DNA of 64,000 nucleotides from Apoda limacodes (lineage: Eukaryota; Arthropoda; Insecta; Lepidoptera; Limacodidae). Both the position numbers and the translations under genes were made by a program. The notes under the pieces were generated by a model that did no database searches, was not told the DNA's origin, and saw only the letters and a program-made list of their open reading frames with translations. Within the stretch, counting starts at the first letter, position 1. Every line of letters begins with the position of its first letter. The stretch lies in contig OX291548.1 in NCBI GenBank assembly GCA_946406115.1, positions 7,180,373 to 7,244,372 of the forward strand, read 5' to 3'. Shown here piece by piece: positions 24,901 through 39,900 of this stretch.

Positions 24901-27900
24901 AAAACACAATTACAGTTAGCCCATTTTGTGGAGAGAGTGACATCTGCCCTAGAGATTTAAGTTCACAATTATTTCATGTAAGTTTTTATGGAGTAGCTTT
25001 TCCTGTGGTTGAAACCCAAGAGCACTCCTATTTTGAAAATATAATTAGATATCTACCTAGTTAAACTTTTTTACATAATGTGTTAATGTTTTTGTTACAG
25101 TTAAATGTAGCTAATACAAGTATAGAAATTTCTAAGCAAAATATCAATCGTTTTGCTCGAATTCTTTTTCCACCAAAGCCTGAAGTACTTAGCAATATGT
25201 GCAAACAAGGCTTTGATGATGCCCTTAGGTTCTTGCACAGAAACAACTTGATTTCCTGCACAAGATGTCTGTCTGTGCAATCTACGTTCCAGCTACAGGA
25301 TGTGTTGAATGATACAACATTCGATTATGATCCTGATTGTGAAGAATGCAAGACTCATAGACAGGTAAGGGAAGTTATTTCTCAATTGTCACGTTTTTTG
25401 TTATGTGTTGGTCAAAATAATGTTTTTATTCCACTTTTTTGTTTTGTTTCTGTATTTCTATATTATATAATTTCCTGAAGGCAAAAACTGACTGACAGAC
25501 GGGCATATTGTTGTAAAATCTTAACAGCTATGTCTAGAAACTTAAAATTTGGCATATAACTGCCCTTATCAGCTGTAGGTAAAAGCACTAACAAATTATT
25601 TTCCCAAATTCAACTATTTTGGAAATAAAAAATTGTGAAAATATCTTGTTTTCGACAGGATGCGTTAGTAGACGACCTTCCCGACACAGTGATGACCATA
25701 TTCCAAAATGCAATAGACTCTGCCAACAACGGTATCATCAACTGGGTGATGAGACAGCGGGCCGTCAGATGTTTATCTCTCATAGCATTGCCCTACCGGA
25801 TCCCAGTCGATGTCATGTACGCAACATTTACCAAGTAAGTTGTACTATTTGTCTTACTTAGTACTAAACACAAAATAGGAAAATCATTTTAGGAATTAGC
25901 CAAAAATATTTAGGCGCCAACAATTTAATTTTTAATAATTGTTGAACTCGTACAATCTTCGAGATTGGGGGCATTTATATATTAGACACAAAGCGAGAGT
26001 GCCAGGTCTATCATGTTGCGGGGCGGAGAACGCAGTACAGTTCCTAGGACTTGCAACCCAGGTGTATATCTAAGGAGCCCCTTTTAATGTGCATTTAGCC
26101 CATATTTACTCTCTGAGTTCCTATCCGTGTCTAGCCAACTTTTGTAATGTCCTAGAAGGGCCACTGAGGATACCCGTTCTACTAAAGAACTTACTGTATT
26201 TCTTGTCAGGCCTAAGTTTTTTAATACCTAGTTTATACAAATATTTCCCTGTTATACCTCTCGCTCCTACTTCACCAGCATTCACATTAACCATATCTTC
26301 TTTTTTGGTTAATTCATTTGGAAGGTCGTAGAATTTATTAGTTTTTATTGTGTGGTCCTTAGAAGTATTTGTTTCTCATGGATCAACTATATGATTGAGT
26401 CCTCTTGAGTACCTATAAGTCGTCTTGAGTATCAGAATATGTCTGGGCTGGATAATGGTACATACTGACAAATCTGCTGAGATTGTAGTGTTTTTCCATA
26501 TGAGTCCATCAAAAGAGTCCAGTCAGTCAGATGCAATGCCTAGAATTGAATAAAAGCTGTCTTTGAATTTTGCAGTTTTTCTCTATTTTATGAATCTAAT
26601 GGTTCTAGCTGCTTCACATATGATTACTGGTTCTATCATGGTGACGTAATAGTGAATCCTATCAAGAAGAACCTTGTTAAACGTTTATTTAGGAGTAAAT
26701 TCAGAGTTTTATTATTAGTAATAGTTGATGTCAATTAAAACTTTTTAACATAAAAAAAAACAACCGGCTTTTTTGTTAAAACGTTTTTATTTTATACTGT
26801 TTAGTGACGAATTGCTTTTTTCGTACACTAAAACATCCATACTAGTAATAGAATGATATACAATCATCAACATAAAAGGCGTTTCACCAGTTCCAAATTA
26901 ATCGCAATTTTTTTTTAATCAAAAGTGTAAGTTTTAAATGCACTACATTAATATGAGAGCACCTCGGAAGTATACCCTTTTAAATGAAAAAGAATTTTGC
27001 AAATTCGTCTATATATGACGGAGTTATACCCTAACATACATAAAAAAAAAATATATAAACATCCTATTTGAGAACCTTCTCCCTTTTTTAAAGTCCGTTA
27101 AAAATAGATTAATGATGATAAAATTAAAAATATATACAGAATTACAAAATAGGTGTTTCCTATGCAAAATTCTGTCAAAACTAAATTTACCTGACACCAG
27201 AGAAAGTTTCAGGAGTATTAGGAGTATTGAATGACTGCTATTTTGAAGGAATTACAGTTTAGTAGCAAGGTCTAACCCAAAAAGGTTATACCCGTTACAA
27301 CCTTGCATCCCACCAACAAGTGTATGTGCCTATTACTTTACGAAATTATCCGTAGTATAAGACTTCCTTCACAGTGCCATTTTTCAAGGCTATGTTTAAA
27401 AAATTTACATTGTTGCTTATTTGATTACTTGTTGATTATTGGCGTTTCGTAATTTATGAATAGACCCTCAAATTTATCAATCCTTTTTATCATATAAGTG
27501 AATTAATTACATACAACCTCAAAATGTTTAACATTATGTTTAATAAAAAACACTTTTATCGAGATTCCGTTGTCGATACCCAATTAACGATCAACAAACA
27601 AATTTCGCCAATTCCCACCCACTGTATCGCAGCCCATCGTAATCTGTCTGTATTTATTAGTAAATTGTCTGTAATTGCCGCATTAGTTTGCGTAATTTAA
27701 ATTTATTTTCAATTCAGTAATTAATTACATATTTATCACCTCATTTATTAGGCTCTACCTGAGAAATGCTTAGTTTTAACCGACCTATAAAAAAATTATC
27801 AAGTCGACCTATTTATATGTAATACACTATTCATATATTGCACAGTATTCATATATGTTGTCTATTTGGGTTTTTATATAAATGTGCTGAATTGTAGTGA

Positions 27901-30900
27901 AGTGTATGTATTTATGTTTGTTATTTAACATCCAATAAGTGATAAGAATCTCGAGGAAATGCTTTATTTTATTTCATTTCATTGTATGTATGTTTGTACA
28001 TTACAATTATATTATATTTTTCAAGACCTAGTGATCGGATTTTAACAATTGTTTTTTTTTATTGATTAATTTCTACTTAGAAAATAGTGCAAGTTTTATC
28101 AAAATCGGTTTGTTTAGTATTTTTTAAGATAGCCCATATTTTAAAACTATTCTTTACCTTTAAAACATACTTTGAAAAAATAATCCTTACACATGCACAT
28201 GGAACATTGAGCTTAGTGTACTTTTCTCACTTCTTCAATTAAGTTTGTAAAATATGTAAATTCTTAGCTGAATGTCTTGATTCAAGATCGTGTATTTCTA
28301 AAAAACGTAGCGGTCTAGCCCCATCAGATTTTTATTAACTAACTGGTTTTTTATTGAATGAATCTTCTTTATGAAATGATATTTGTTGGTTTCTTTCATT
28401 TAATTAATTCGATAAAAACTTTGTCTCTTAATATACACGGACATTTAATGATTAAATATGTTTTTTGCTACAATGACAAATAGCAATATCGGATAATAAC
28501 GGATTTTAAGCAACAAAATGTTTGCAGTTATGGATATTTAGTGCATCGAACCGAATCGGTTTTCTCTAAGGACTACTTACTGTATGGGGTACTTCAAGAA
28601 AGAAGTTATTAGATTTTTGAAGGGCCGGCAACGCGCAAGTAATACCCCTGGTGTTACAAGCGTCCATAGGCTACGGTGACCGCTTACCATCAGGCGGACC
28701 GTAACCTTGTTTGCCACCTTAGTGGTATAAAAAAAATTATCAAAGGTTGTATGATAAAATCCAATTCGAATCCACCTTAATATAAACGCGACATGTGTCT
28801 GTCTATTTTTAATTTACATACAGTTATATAATGCGTTTTTTAATTTGCTATTTTACAAATATTAATGATTCAAGAGAAAGTTAAATTGATATGCTTTGAA
28901 GGTGAAATAGATAGTTCTTCTGTCGGTTTTACTATATACTCTGGTTCTAATAAAAAGAAAAACCTGAAGTAGTTGGAATAGGGATAGGATAGGGAATGTA
29001 CTACGATTAAGATAGGACGTTGTAACCAAAAAAGTTATTAATGGCACAGGTAATAAAATCTGTATTGAATCTTAGAAACACTTTTCTATGTATAACGTGT
29101 TACGTTTGGATTTTTGTATTGCACTTATGTATTTGTTTATGACACTTTATTACCTTATATCCACTCATCTTCCTAGAATTAAGCCATACAATATAAATAT
29201 ACATAAAAATATTCTTTCTTCGTTTATGACTTCTTAAAGGTAAAAGTCTAAGAAGAAAATATATTATACATGCCATATCTATGGTTATAATTATCAATAT
29301 AAATAAAGCACCTGGAAGACTAAGCTTTGCTCGTTTTTTTACAACGCCATCTATGGTCAAGTAGCTTTAGTGTTGCTGTCGATAAAAATAATAGTATTAC
29401 TACTCGCCAATAGATTTCAGGAAGAGTCATATTCTTTAGTTTATCGTTGCCTGAAACACAGATTAAACGACGTTTTCTAAAAATGAAACCTAGCTAGATC
29501 GATTTATCGCCCGCGAAACCCTCGCATACAAAATTTCATGCAAATTGTTAAAGCCGTTTCCGAGATTCAGATAATATATATAAGAATTGCACGATTAAAG
29601 GTACCAGATGGTTTTATAGCAAAGATGCAGTCAAAAGATTAACCTCAAGCCAGGACTTGCAGTGAATAGTGTGAGATTATAATAAAAACCGGCCATGTGC
29701 GGCTCGAGCCATCATCATCTTAAATAACCGTATCAGCCCCATCTAGCGAAAATAGTCTACATTATAAAGAGAAACAGATACACATTTGTTTATTGGAAAC
29801 AATATTTAAAGTAGCACCTCAGACGGTTTTAGTCATTGGATGGGCGACCGCTTAGCGGGACCATGTTGTTTTTGTTTGCGAATTACGTAAATGTACCTAG
29901 TGAACCACGGTCACGCAATTGGCTCTTTTTTAGTTATACGAATGAATAAACTACACTTTATTGCACATAAATACAGAGAAAAATAAAAGGTATAGTACAA
30001 AAGGCGGTCTTATCGCTATTAAGCGAACCCTTTATAACCCTAATACTTAAATTATTTGTAGGAGGTGCAAAACCAATAAATCGTTGAAAAGAGCGTTAGC
30101 AAAATGATTAAAAATAAATACATAACGTAATATTAATTACATAGTATTTAATGAAATTAAAAAATACTATAAATCGACATTTTCATATTAAATAAATACA
30201 TAGAATATTTAATGCTATCACGGTAAATATGAAGGAGAAAAAAAAAAACATTTCAGTCAATAAATATGGTTTCAGTTAATTTTTCAGAATATTCAAGATT
30301 ACACCTTTAATTTTACATGTAAGGTGTTCCATAGATAAATAGCTCGAGCTGTAAAAGAAGAGTGATAAACATTTGTATGTAGTATGCTTAGGAGTCCTTA
30401 ATAGTAAATAAGTGGAGTTTCTAAAACTAGAAACACCAGACCCATAAAAATCAAAGCGTTCTTTTAAGTAAGAAGGTGTCGATAGATTGAACAGAACATT
30501 GTAGAGAAGCGAAAGGACATGATAATCCCGGCGAGAACGAATAGGTTGCCACTTGAGCTGAGCTCGGAATTCTGAGACGCGATCACATTTGCCCAATCTT
30601 AATTTAAATCTTATTCAAAGTTTTTAAAGGCGTTCAAGTTGTTCTTGTGTAACATCAAGGCAACAGATGTTAGCATAGTCCAGAATCGGTATCGGAATAG
30701 AGATTGTACCAGTGCAATTTTTGTGGATATGGGTAGAAAATTCTGCAAACGCCTTAAGGAACCAGATGCAGCGAACGTCTACTTACATTAATTTGGGGCA
30801 CCCAAGATAGCGTGCGGTCAAATATGATTCCCAAATTTTTAACTGTGTTGTCAAGTTTGATTTGCACACCATTGAGTACTATACGAGGAACAGATTCGAA

Positions 30901-33900
30901 GTCTAACTGTAATTTCAATGGATTAACTTTAGACCATACCATAATTTTCGCCGGATTTTAATATTTGGGGTAAAGTATAAAGTGCAGTTCAGATCAGTCG
31001 CATTTGGATACCTATAAGTGGTTTCTCTGATCTCTAGCTGGTCTGAACTTAGTGTAACGAGAGATAAAGAATTAGAATACATGGGATTGCGTTTTCCTTT
31101 TAAATATCTTTTCCTACTGCGATCTTCATTCTTCTTAATTTTAAAATATGACCATCAACTTCATAGTCGACCTGCAATTTAACGGAGCTTTCCTCCTAAC
31201 ACTCATACTAACATAAAGCTTTTTTAGCTACCTGGGTGATAAAGTAGAGAAGCATTCGTTGCAATTCAGAGTGATTGGAAACGCAGTCGTGCTTAGGAAG
31301 AAATGTGTTCGGCACAACAACACCATGACTAGGTTAGTGGTTGTCAGAATTCATGTGTCTATATGTGGTTTCTATATTTTTGTGGGTATCCGTTGCTTCA
31401 TCAGGCTTAGGGGAGCATCGTTTGCAGCTTCGCGCGTGGGTGGTCCGACACCGAGTATCACCTCAAGTCTCAGTCACACGTAGCGATATATAGCTGCTAT
31501 TTTCAGCTTGCGATTACTAGCAGCTATAAATCGCCACTACCGTGTGACCGTCTACGCCTACTGTCGAATACATGCTGTTTTAAGCAGCTATAAAACTTAT
31601 TCGATTGGTGTCGTGTATTCAAAATGTCGTCAACTGTGTGACTGAGACTTTATGTTAAACCGATCTGTGTTGAATAAGTGAGTGTCTAGAGTGTACTAGA
31701 GTTTGTGTAGAGTGGATATGCTTTTGTTGGTCGTGTCTTCGGACGATATCCTGCCTTCAACGTATTGCCGAAGCAGTTCTCTGATTTTATATAAATAAAC
31801 AAATAAATATTTTTAAACATTACCCAAAGTAAGCAAAGCTTTTGTTATGGGTACCAGACAATGGATACAAATACATACATAAAAATTACTTTTTTTATGT
31901 AAATACATACTAACATATTATACATAAATACAGTCAGACTCGGGAAAAACACAAATGTTTATATTATGATATAAATGTTTGTCCAGTGCGGAAATCGAAC
32001 CCACACCCTCTGCACAGCACTACTAATTTTTTGATTGATCTACATACCTTATCTAGTAAAAATAGTTGTGTCGTTTTTGATAAACCACATTGATTTTAAC
32101 TTTTATTCTGGATATGGATAGGCTTTAGATGAATGATCTTTTGAACTTTTGAAATGTGATAGGTATATATGGTAATAACAAAATATACATTTAAATATAT
32201 TCCTTTAAGGTTTTCATCCTCATGACTTTACACAAGGCGATCGTAGTTATTTGCGTGTGAGGTATTTGTACGGCGGCCGTGCTTCGATCAACTACTACTA
32301 GCCATGCGCAACGGTATTTACCTACCTATCTAAATTTGAATTCAGTAAGTTTTCTATAAGAATTTAAAACATCGACACAGAACAACTGAAATCAGTAAAA
32401 GATTTTCAGGCAGTTTTTTATCTTCTATGTTGGTATAATTTTATAATTTTGGTTCAGTAATAACGCTTAGACAGATAACTCAACTCAAAATGGAAGGAAA
32501 AGAGGTACTAGGTATACGTATTTTAATATTTTTTTATATTGTGTCATATTACATTGTGATTGGGTTCAACTTTGTAACCTCTGCGTTGAGCTGTTTCAAT
32601 GGATCTATTTTTATTTCTGTAATGTAGGTTAGTATACATACATAGTAAAGTAGGTACTAATTAAAATAAAAGCACTGTAATAGAGTTTTGTAAATACTTT
32701 TACAGGGTTTTCAGATATCCGTAACAATTTTCGTTTAACAGAAACGCCGGAAGAAAATACATGTATTTACCTACCTATGTCACGCACTTGACTGATTTTT
32801 TTTTTAATACTATTTTAAATAAATTCCCAAAAAAATCTCAATATTTGCGTCAATTCTCTGACGCGTCTACACCTAAACGCCTGAAAATATAACAAACAAT
32901 AAAGATAAGATCTCACAAAGAATCAGCCTTCCGTATCTGACAGGCAAGTTAAAGCAACCCGCGCTCCTGGGTCAAGGTATTGACGTAGGCAATACGTGAG
33001 ATATTATATTGTTTTAATTTACGCCGATTTTATTATAGGTACGTTAACATTTACCGCCGATTCCACCGCGATTGTTGACATATGACCCTAACGTCATCTT
33101 ATTGTTGTCGTTAATCGATAACCTGTATTGAAAGATAAATCAATGTATGATTCGTGATGATGTGGTGCATAAAAAATAGCAGTTAAGATAACTTTTTTTC
33201 TCAAGATAAAGGAAAAATAACTAAATTAGGTAATGCCTATGGTATCATTGGTATATAATACGAGGTTATTTGTATTTATATGTTTATAATATCTTCATTT
33301 TATAAAAGTTCTAAGTTTTATATTCTAGGAGCGCAAGGTACCGAAAAGTTATTTACTTACCTTTATGTTTACTAAATGTAAGGCCGCGTTTTCACCTGCA
33401 AGGAAACTTCTGCAATAAGTGTCCTGCAGTCTGTCAGACAGTAGCTTCCAGGTGTAAACTACGTAGTACGAGGGGTGATCTAAAAGTAATTATAATCAAT
33501 ATGAAGTCAGGGAATATTCAAAAACAAATTTATTTCTCTACATAGTCTCCTAGCAAGTCAATACATTTAGTCCATCTTTTATCTAAACCCATGATTCCCT
33601 TCATAAAAGCTGTAGTTCCTCAACATATATATATAAACGATGATAAAGGCCTATTTAAACACTGCAAAGTAATGTTATGAAAATTCGTGCCTCGCTGGGG
33701 CGGGCGGCGCGGCAGAAGGTTATTTTGGACTCTTACCGACTAAAACCCAACGGTGTTCCTTTCGGGGCGCCCTATGCAGGGGTCACTGGTACGCTTTCGC
33801 ATTAGCATTTATCGGAATTGGGGAAAATAAGGTTGGAAAACATTTGAGACCCACGCTAATGAGGACGAATTGGGAGAGCGGCAGAAAGGATCTCCTTCTT

Positions 33901-36900
33901 CCTCTTCGCCGACTCACTCCGCGAGATAACCTCCTCGCAAAAGGGAAGACCCGAATTCCACAATCTATCGCTTCCGGCCAGGGACTTTGATCAGCCGATT
34001 GCGATGAGTTTTAATCCCAATCCAGTTCAATCTAATTTCGTGGCAAGCTTAAACTCGATCTCCATCGGTACTCCTCAACCAAATTGCGATTGAATTGAAA
34101 TTGGGATTGCACACATTTCGAAATCACAAAATATAAAAACAATACTGAAACTAATAAAAATTAAAGTGAAAGTTAAATCTTCGTAGCGATAGTTTTGTTT
34201 ATTTAGAATTTTGACATTTCTTTTAACAGATCATCATACCTAATTTCACTCTCGATCCGATGGCTCAAAGAGTATCGATTCTTAATATTTGTATAGGATT
34301 TTAGTTCCGAAATTGGCCACCAAATTCCGTTCTCGATTGAGCGCTGCAACAATGTTCAAGAGTACCAATTTAGAAGATTTCTCGAACGCCGAAGGATTTT
34401 ACGATTGAAACTGATATCATTTGTAGGCCTCCAGCTTTGCCCAGGCGGGGCACTCTTCCAATGATGAATTAATGCTCCTAGACCAAGGGTCGGCAACCTG
34501 CGCCTTGCATTCGTCTCTTTCGATGTAAAGTTGAGGCTCCCCAATTCTATACACAAAAAATATTTTTTTATTATCAAACCCCTTAAAAATCGTTCAGCCG
34601 AATAAAAAGAAAAGTAAAAAGCAGACTAATAAATAAATAAATGAATATGAATTTTAATGTGTTGGAATACCCAAAGAAGTTAGGTTTGCAAGAATTTGAT
34701 TAATTTTGTTATAGTCCTGAGTACAGTTTTTGTCTTTAAAAAATATATGTTATAGTTCAAACCTTAATTAGGTGAATTTTCTAATATTATAATAATTTGG
34801 CTATTAAAACATTTAGAAAAAAAAAATATTGACACTATTATTAAGCTATAATTCAAATTGTTTGGAAAACTAATAGTGATATTTTTTTTTAACTTATTTC
34901 ATAAAATATATATAATATTTGACTAGTTAAAATTGCCGATGTCATAATTCTAAATTTTTATACAGACAAAAAACCGAAAAAATCGAGATTTTCAACGTGC
35001 GGTCACTTGCCTCCGGCTTGTGTACGTAAAACTGTGTCTCTTTGTATGCTTCAATAGTGTAATATGTCTTTGTACACTGGTCGAAATGGCACGCTTTTGC
35101 TGGGTATGTACCTACTACAAATCAAGTACCTACCCATTTATCAACAATAAATATTTGCCAACAGTTGACCTCCTACCGAGTATTCAGAGATACCAGTATC
35201 TTAAGAAAAATAAAGATAAAGCCATTGTAAGTGCTACATTTCCTGTTTTGTTTTTAAAAATGACCAATTGCCGTATATTTTGGTAGTGCCGTAATTTTAA
35301 AGATTGTAAAACTTTACAAGAATCTATGTACCTATGTCTAAAATTAAATTGAGTATTTCTAGGATAATGCTTTATCTCCGCTGCTAATTGTATAGTGTAC
35401 ATTATATATTATGTGATAGGAAACATTATTAGTCAAACAGCATATTTAAGTGGATAATTATTTCTTACTGTAGATGTACTTAGTAAACAGACAGGCATAA
35501 CCTGTAATACCGAACCGAACTTTCACTTCACTCAGAGCTCTACTACGAGTTCTAGCAAGAAATGAAAAGATTCAAATTCGATAGCAAAATAAATTACAAT
35601 TACCGTGTGTGCGATAGTTTATCGTGCAAATACTAAACTGTAGCCAACAACTTTTCATAAAAAAATTATCAAGGTTCGTCGTGCAAATATCAAACTGTAG
35701 TCAACAAAATTTCATATATTTTTTTCGAATTCGCCGTGCAAAAACCAAACTGTAATCAACTTTTTATAATTTTTTTATCGAAATTCGTCGTGCAAATACC
35801 AAACTGTAATCAACACTTTTCCTAAATTTTTTATCAAACTAAAACAACGTATTTATAGCTTTATTTTCATTTCATTACTTCATTTTCAAGTCTCCTTCGA
35901 GTACTTATTATGCTACAAACCTTATCATTTCACTCCACCGCAAGGATATTGCTGTTCATAATTACGACGCTGCAAAAAATAATTGAGGATGTTGCTTATT
36001 TATAAGTTTTATTTTATATGTATCTGAAAAAATACTAACGATTTACTTTAGAAAAAAAAGAAGTATTATCTTTTAATTACCTACCTAGGTACCTACATGT
36101 CGGTATAATGGCATGTCTTCAAAGTCTTAACAAATATTAGGTTTTAATTAGGTCTTATTCGACATGGCTTTGAAGTTTATTAAACAAACATAAGGTTTAA
36201 ATAAATGAGGTCTAGATCGTAACCTACTTTGATCTTCATTTCATGTTTGTAAGCATTAATACTTACAAATATTTTTCCATTAAGTATGAAGTCACCAATT
36301 AACTTTTTGTCATAAAAGAATATTAGAATAAATTTGAAGTCAGTCACTTAATTTTATTCACTTATGCTTAAAATTTTCATATTTTTTTAAAAAGACTGAA
36401 CATGTTTAATGTCAGAATATGATTTACGTCACAAGGGGTAATCGAACTGTTAAATCATTTACTAAAAAGAAATGGTTACCATATTCAGATATTGTTTCAG
36501 ATCATATTTACCTTAAATAGTTTAATTTAATTGTGATGTCAGTGTAAAAAGCTTTGTTTTCTTAATTAAGATGCTTTAATTGATCCTTTTTTTCGTTATT
36601 TTCATCAGAAAAAGTTGTTTTTTTACTAAATTGCAACTGAAAGTAAACTATATTTAAACACAGTAAACTAGAAGAGTTCTGTGATATAATAAAAAGAAAA
36701 TACATTTAAAATCTCTTATTAGTAATTGTTAAAAACTATCTGAAATCACCACTTCTTACCACTGAAATTAAATGGCAAAAACACAGGACTGCAGCCTTAG
36801 TTCTTAATAAGTTAATGTTGATTCCTTTTCTTTTAGGTTTGTAGCGTGCACCCCAAAGTTGAGCAAGTCTGTTTGGAGCCTAAGTCTGAACTTGCTACAG

Positions 36901-39900
36901 CAGCTGCATGGTTTCATGTATTCAGCGCATGACCGATCTGAAGCAGCCGCTAAGATCTATTACAAGCTTACCATGGACGCTAAGAAAGACGCTAATGAAG
37001 AGTATCAGCTGGAACGAAGGTGCGTACGTACTTTTTACTTTTTATCTCTAATTGGCCTTTCACTCCTTAGATTTGTATAAATGTATGTATATTTGTTTGT
37101 ATGTAGAAGGACAATGCTTATTTCAGCGTGGTATAGGAGCTACGGTTAGCGGTGGCTCAGGCGTTTCGATTCCACCTTGCGTCCTGATTGTCAGTGGTTC
37201 GAGCCCCGCGTGTACTAATGAGTCTTTTTCTTAATTTCTTTATTACATTGAATAGTCACACCCCTGGCTTTAACGATCAAGGAAAACATCGTGCGGAAAC
37301 CTGTATATGTAAAAAAAAGACATGTGAAGTCCACAATCTGCACTGGAGTATGGCGCGTGTGGAGTATGGCCCAAATCACCCTCAGTAGGTCGCGCCCACT
37401 GTTGGGACGTATGAGGCTGATAAGGTAATAGTAGCTAAAAACCAAAAATGTATTGTGTATATTACACTGCCTTTTAAAAAACTTAACGTTTTACTTTGTA
37501 TCAACCTTCTTTTAACTTTATTACAAGATATTTAAAGATCACCAGATAAATTTTCTAATGCGCCAAAAAAGTCGCGCATTTGCTATTATGTCTATACTTA
37601 GAGGAGAAACTATGAACACACACTTGTGACGTACCATACGCGGCAGGCCTGTTCCAACCAATGACTGAACTGCATCCATTACACTGCAATTTTTAAAATA
37701 GCGTCGGTGTGTCTACCAGGTTACGAAGATTACGAAATGTATTGTAATCGCTAGAGAAGTCGCTCATTCGCCAAAATATAAACATATTAAACATAGGTGG
37801 CAGGAATACAGGTCTTAAAATAATTATAATTTGAGAATGCTATGTTTTACCATAAAGGCCTACATATATTCTTCAAAATGGTAATAAAAGTTACATGGTA
37901 ATCAAACAGTTAAATGAACTAACTGTTTATTGCCTACAATCTACTTAACTGACATAGATTTTTTTTTATAATAAATTCAATTATACTCATGTATCATCCC
38001 GCTCGGATGGTGCTGTCATGTCGGGCTAACTTATTAAATTATTTTTGACAATGATCTTAAATAGAAATACTCGTATTATGCTTATTATAGGATATCATTA
38101 AATATGTAAATAAAAACAAAATATCAGAGAAAAAATAAAAATAAACAGTTGTATTTAAATTAAATTAAATAAAAAAAATGTAATGCTTATTCTACAATAT
38201 AATTAAAAATACCTAGGTCGAAATAAATTAAAATGTCAAATAAATCAATGTCAGAAAACGAAATAAAATAAGAATATCAGTTAAAATATAACATTAATGT
38301 AATGACATCCTAGGTCTGTGGTAATGACAGCCGATTTTATTATTTAAAAAGTCATTTATAGTGTAGTAACATTTATCGATTAATTGTTATTTTAACTGTT
38401 TCATGAATTTCTCCATTTATTTATAATATTGTTAGGTAATTTGTTAAATATTGTGGTAGCCATTCCGAGTACACTTTTTTCATAATAGCTGTTCGATGTT
38501 TTCGTATATACACGCTGTAGTTTTTTTGTGTTCAACAAATACAAAAAAATAGAATAAAATGAATATTTAAGGGGGCTCCCATACAACAAACGTCATTTTT
38601 TTTTTGCTGGTAAACGTTTTTATATTTTAAGACGTCTTAATGTAAAAAAACGTCTTAATTTAACTATTTATTAATCGTTTTTGAATATTTTTTTAATTTG
38701 GTTTTGTTTTCTTGTGAGGGATTATGCCTTTAAATCCAAAGAAGATTGCGTTATTTTTACTACACGATCTTATTCCTCGCTATATCCACTGTAGTTTCTT
38801 TTTGGTTCGCATAAGTACGGTTTTTTTAGGAAAGCATAATTCGTACAATACAATAAAAGAATTATATTTTCGAAACAGGCGTTGCGGTGTCTCCTTTATC
38901 ACGTTGTAAATAATAGATCAATGGATAAAAACCATGACATTTAAAATCTTTTTTGTTAAATACTTGACCCACAAATATGCGTCGATGGCTTATTACTCGA
39001 ACTAAACATTTGACAGATTACCCGCCTGTGTCAAGTTCAAATGCTCTTGACCAACAATACTTCCTCGATCAAAAGATCATTTAGATAATCTTATCCAATT
39101 TTCCTTAGCCTTAGATATTCATCAAGAACTTATTAAAGAGCTTTACTTTGTATGATAGGAAACTAATCTTATCTTGTAAAACCTTCAGTTATAAACTAGT
39201 TGGTTTTATCTTATAATGCGTGTGATAAATATATGTATTACTTATGCTATATAAAAAGTATCAAGTAAAGAAATGATCTGTGTTTTTAAATTTGGAATCA
39301 TACATATGTTTAACTTGTCTGCTTTATATGCAAGTTATTAGCAGCCAGTAGCACAATTGCAAATTTTACAATAGTAATTACGTCGCTCGTGTCTTTCGTC
39401 GTCTGTCGTGTAAAAGCCGCATGCGTAGATATTGTACGATTCAATTACGTATCGGGAACGGTATGGCAAAGTATTAACACCGGTTACAGGCTCATTAGGA
39501 ATTGAAACCGATTCCCATTCATAACAGAGTAAGACAATCAGGGGGCACGTCATCTATCCACATGGCAGCAGTCATTTATGTACTGACTACTAATTTGAAC
39601 TGGACTTTAGTAGTTTCCTAGCATGCTAAATGATACTTGTTCTTTTTTCGATTATATTATATATATATATCTATTATCTGGATTATATAGATATCTTTTA
39701 ATAGTATTATAAATAATATTATATGCCTTAGAAATAGAATAACCTGATGAGAAAACATTAGATGAATAGACTTGTACCGAATTAGTATGGAGCTTGGTAT
39801 TTCATTTCCAAGTAAATTTAACCAGCGTCAATTTTTGTATTTAGGTAAAGCCTAGGGTAAAGAACTTAGCAAAAAAAATAAAATATTTATTGAGACCTGC

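Noticed and set aside
26089..26331. 80-codon hydrophobic plus-strand frame
   Set aside because: The opposite strand reads a more protein-like retrotransposon end, so the plus-strand frame is a shadow.
35623..35841. CRISPR-like array
   Set aside because: Tandem units are contiguous with no unique spacers, and the DNA is eukaryotic.
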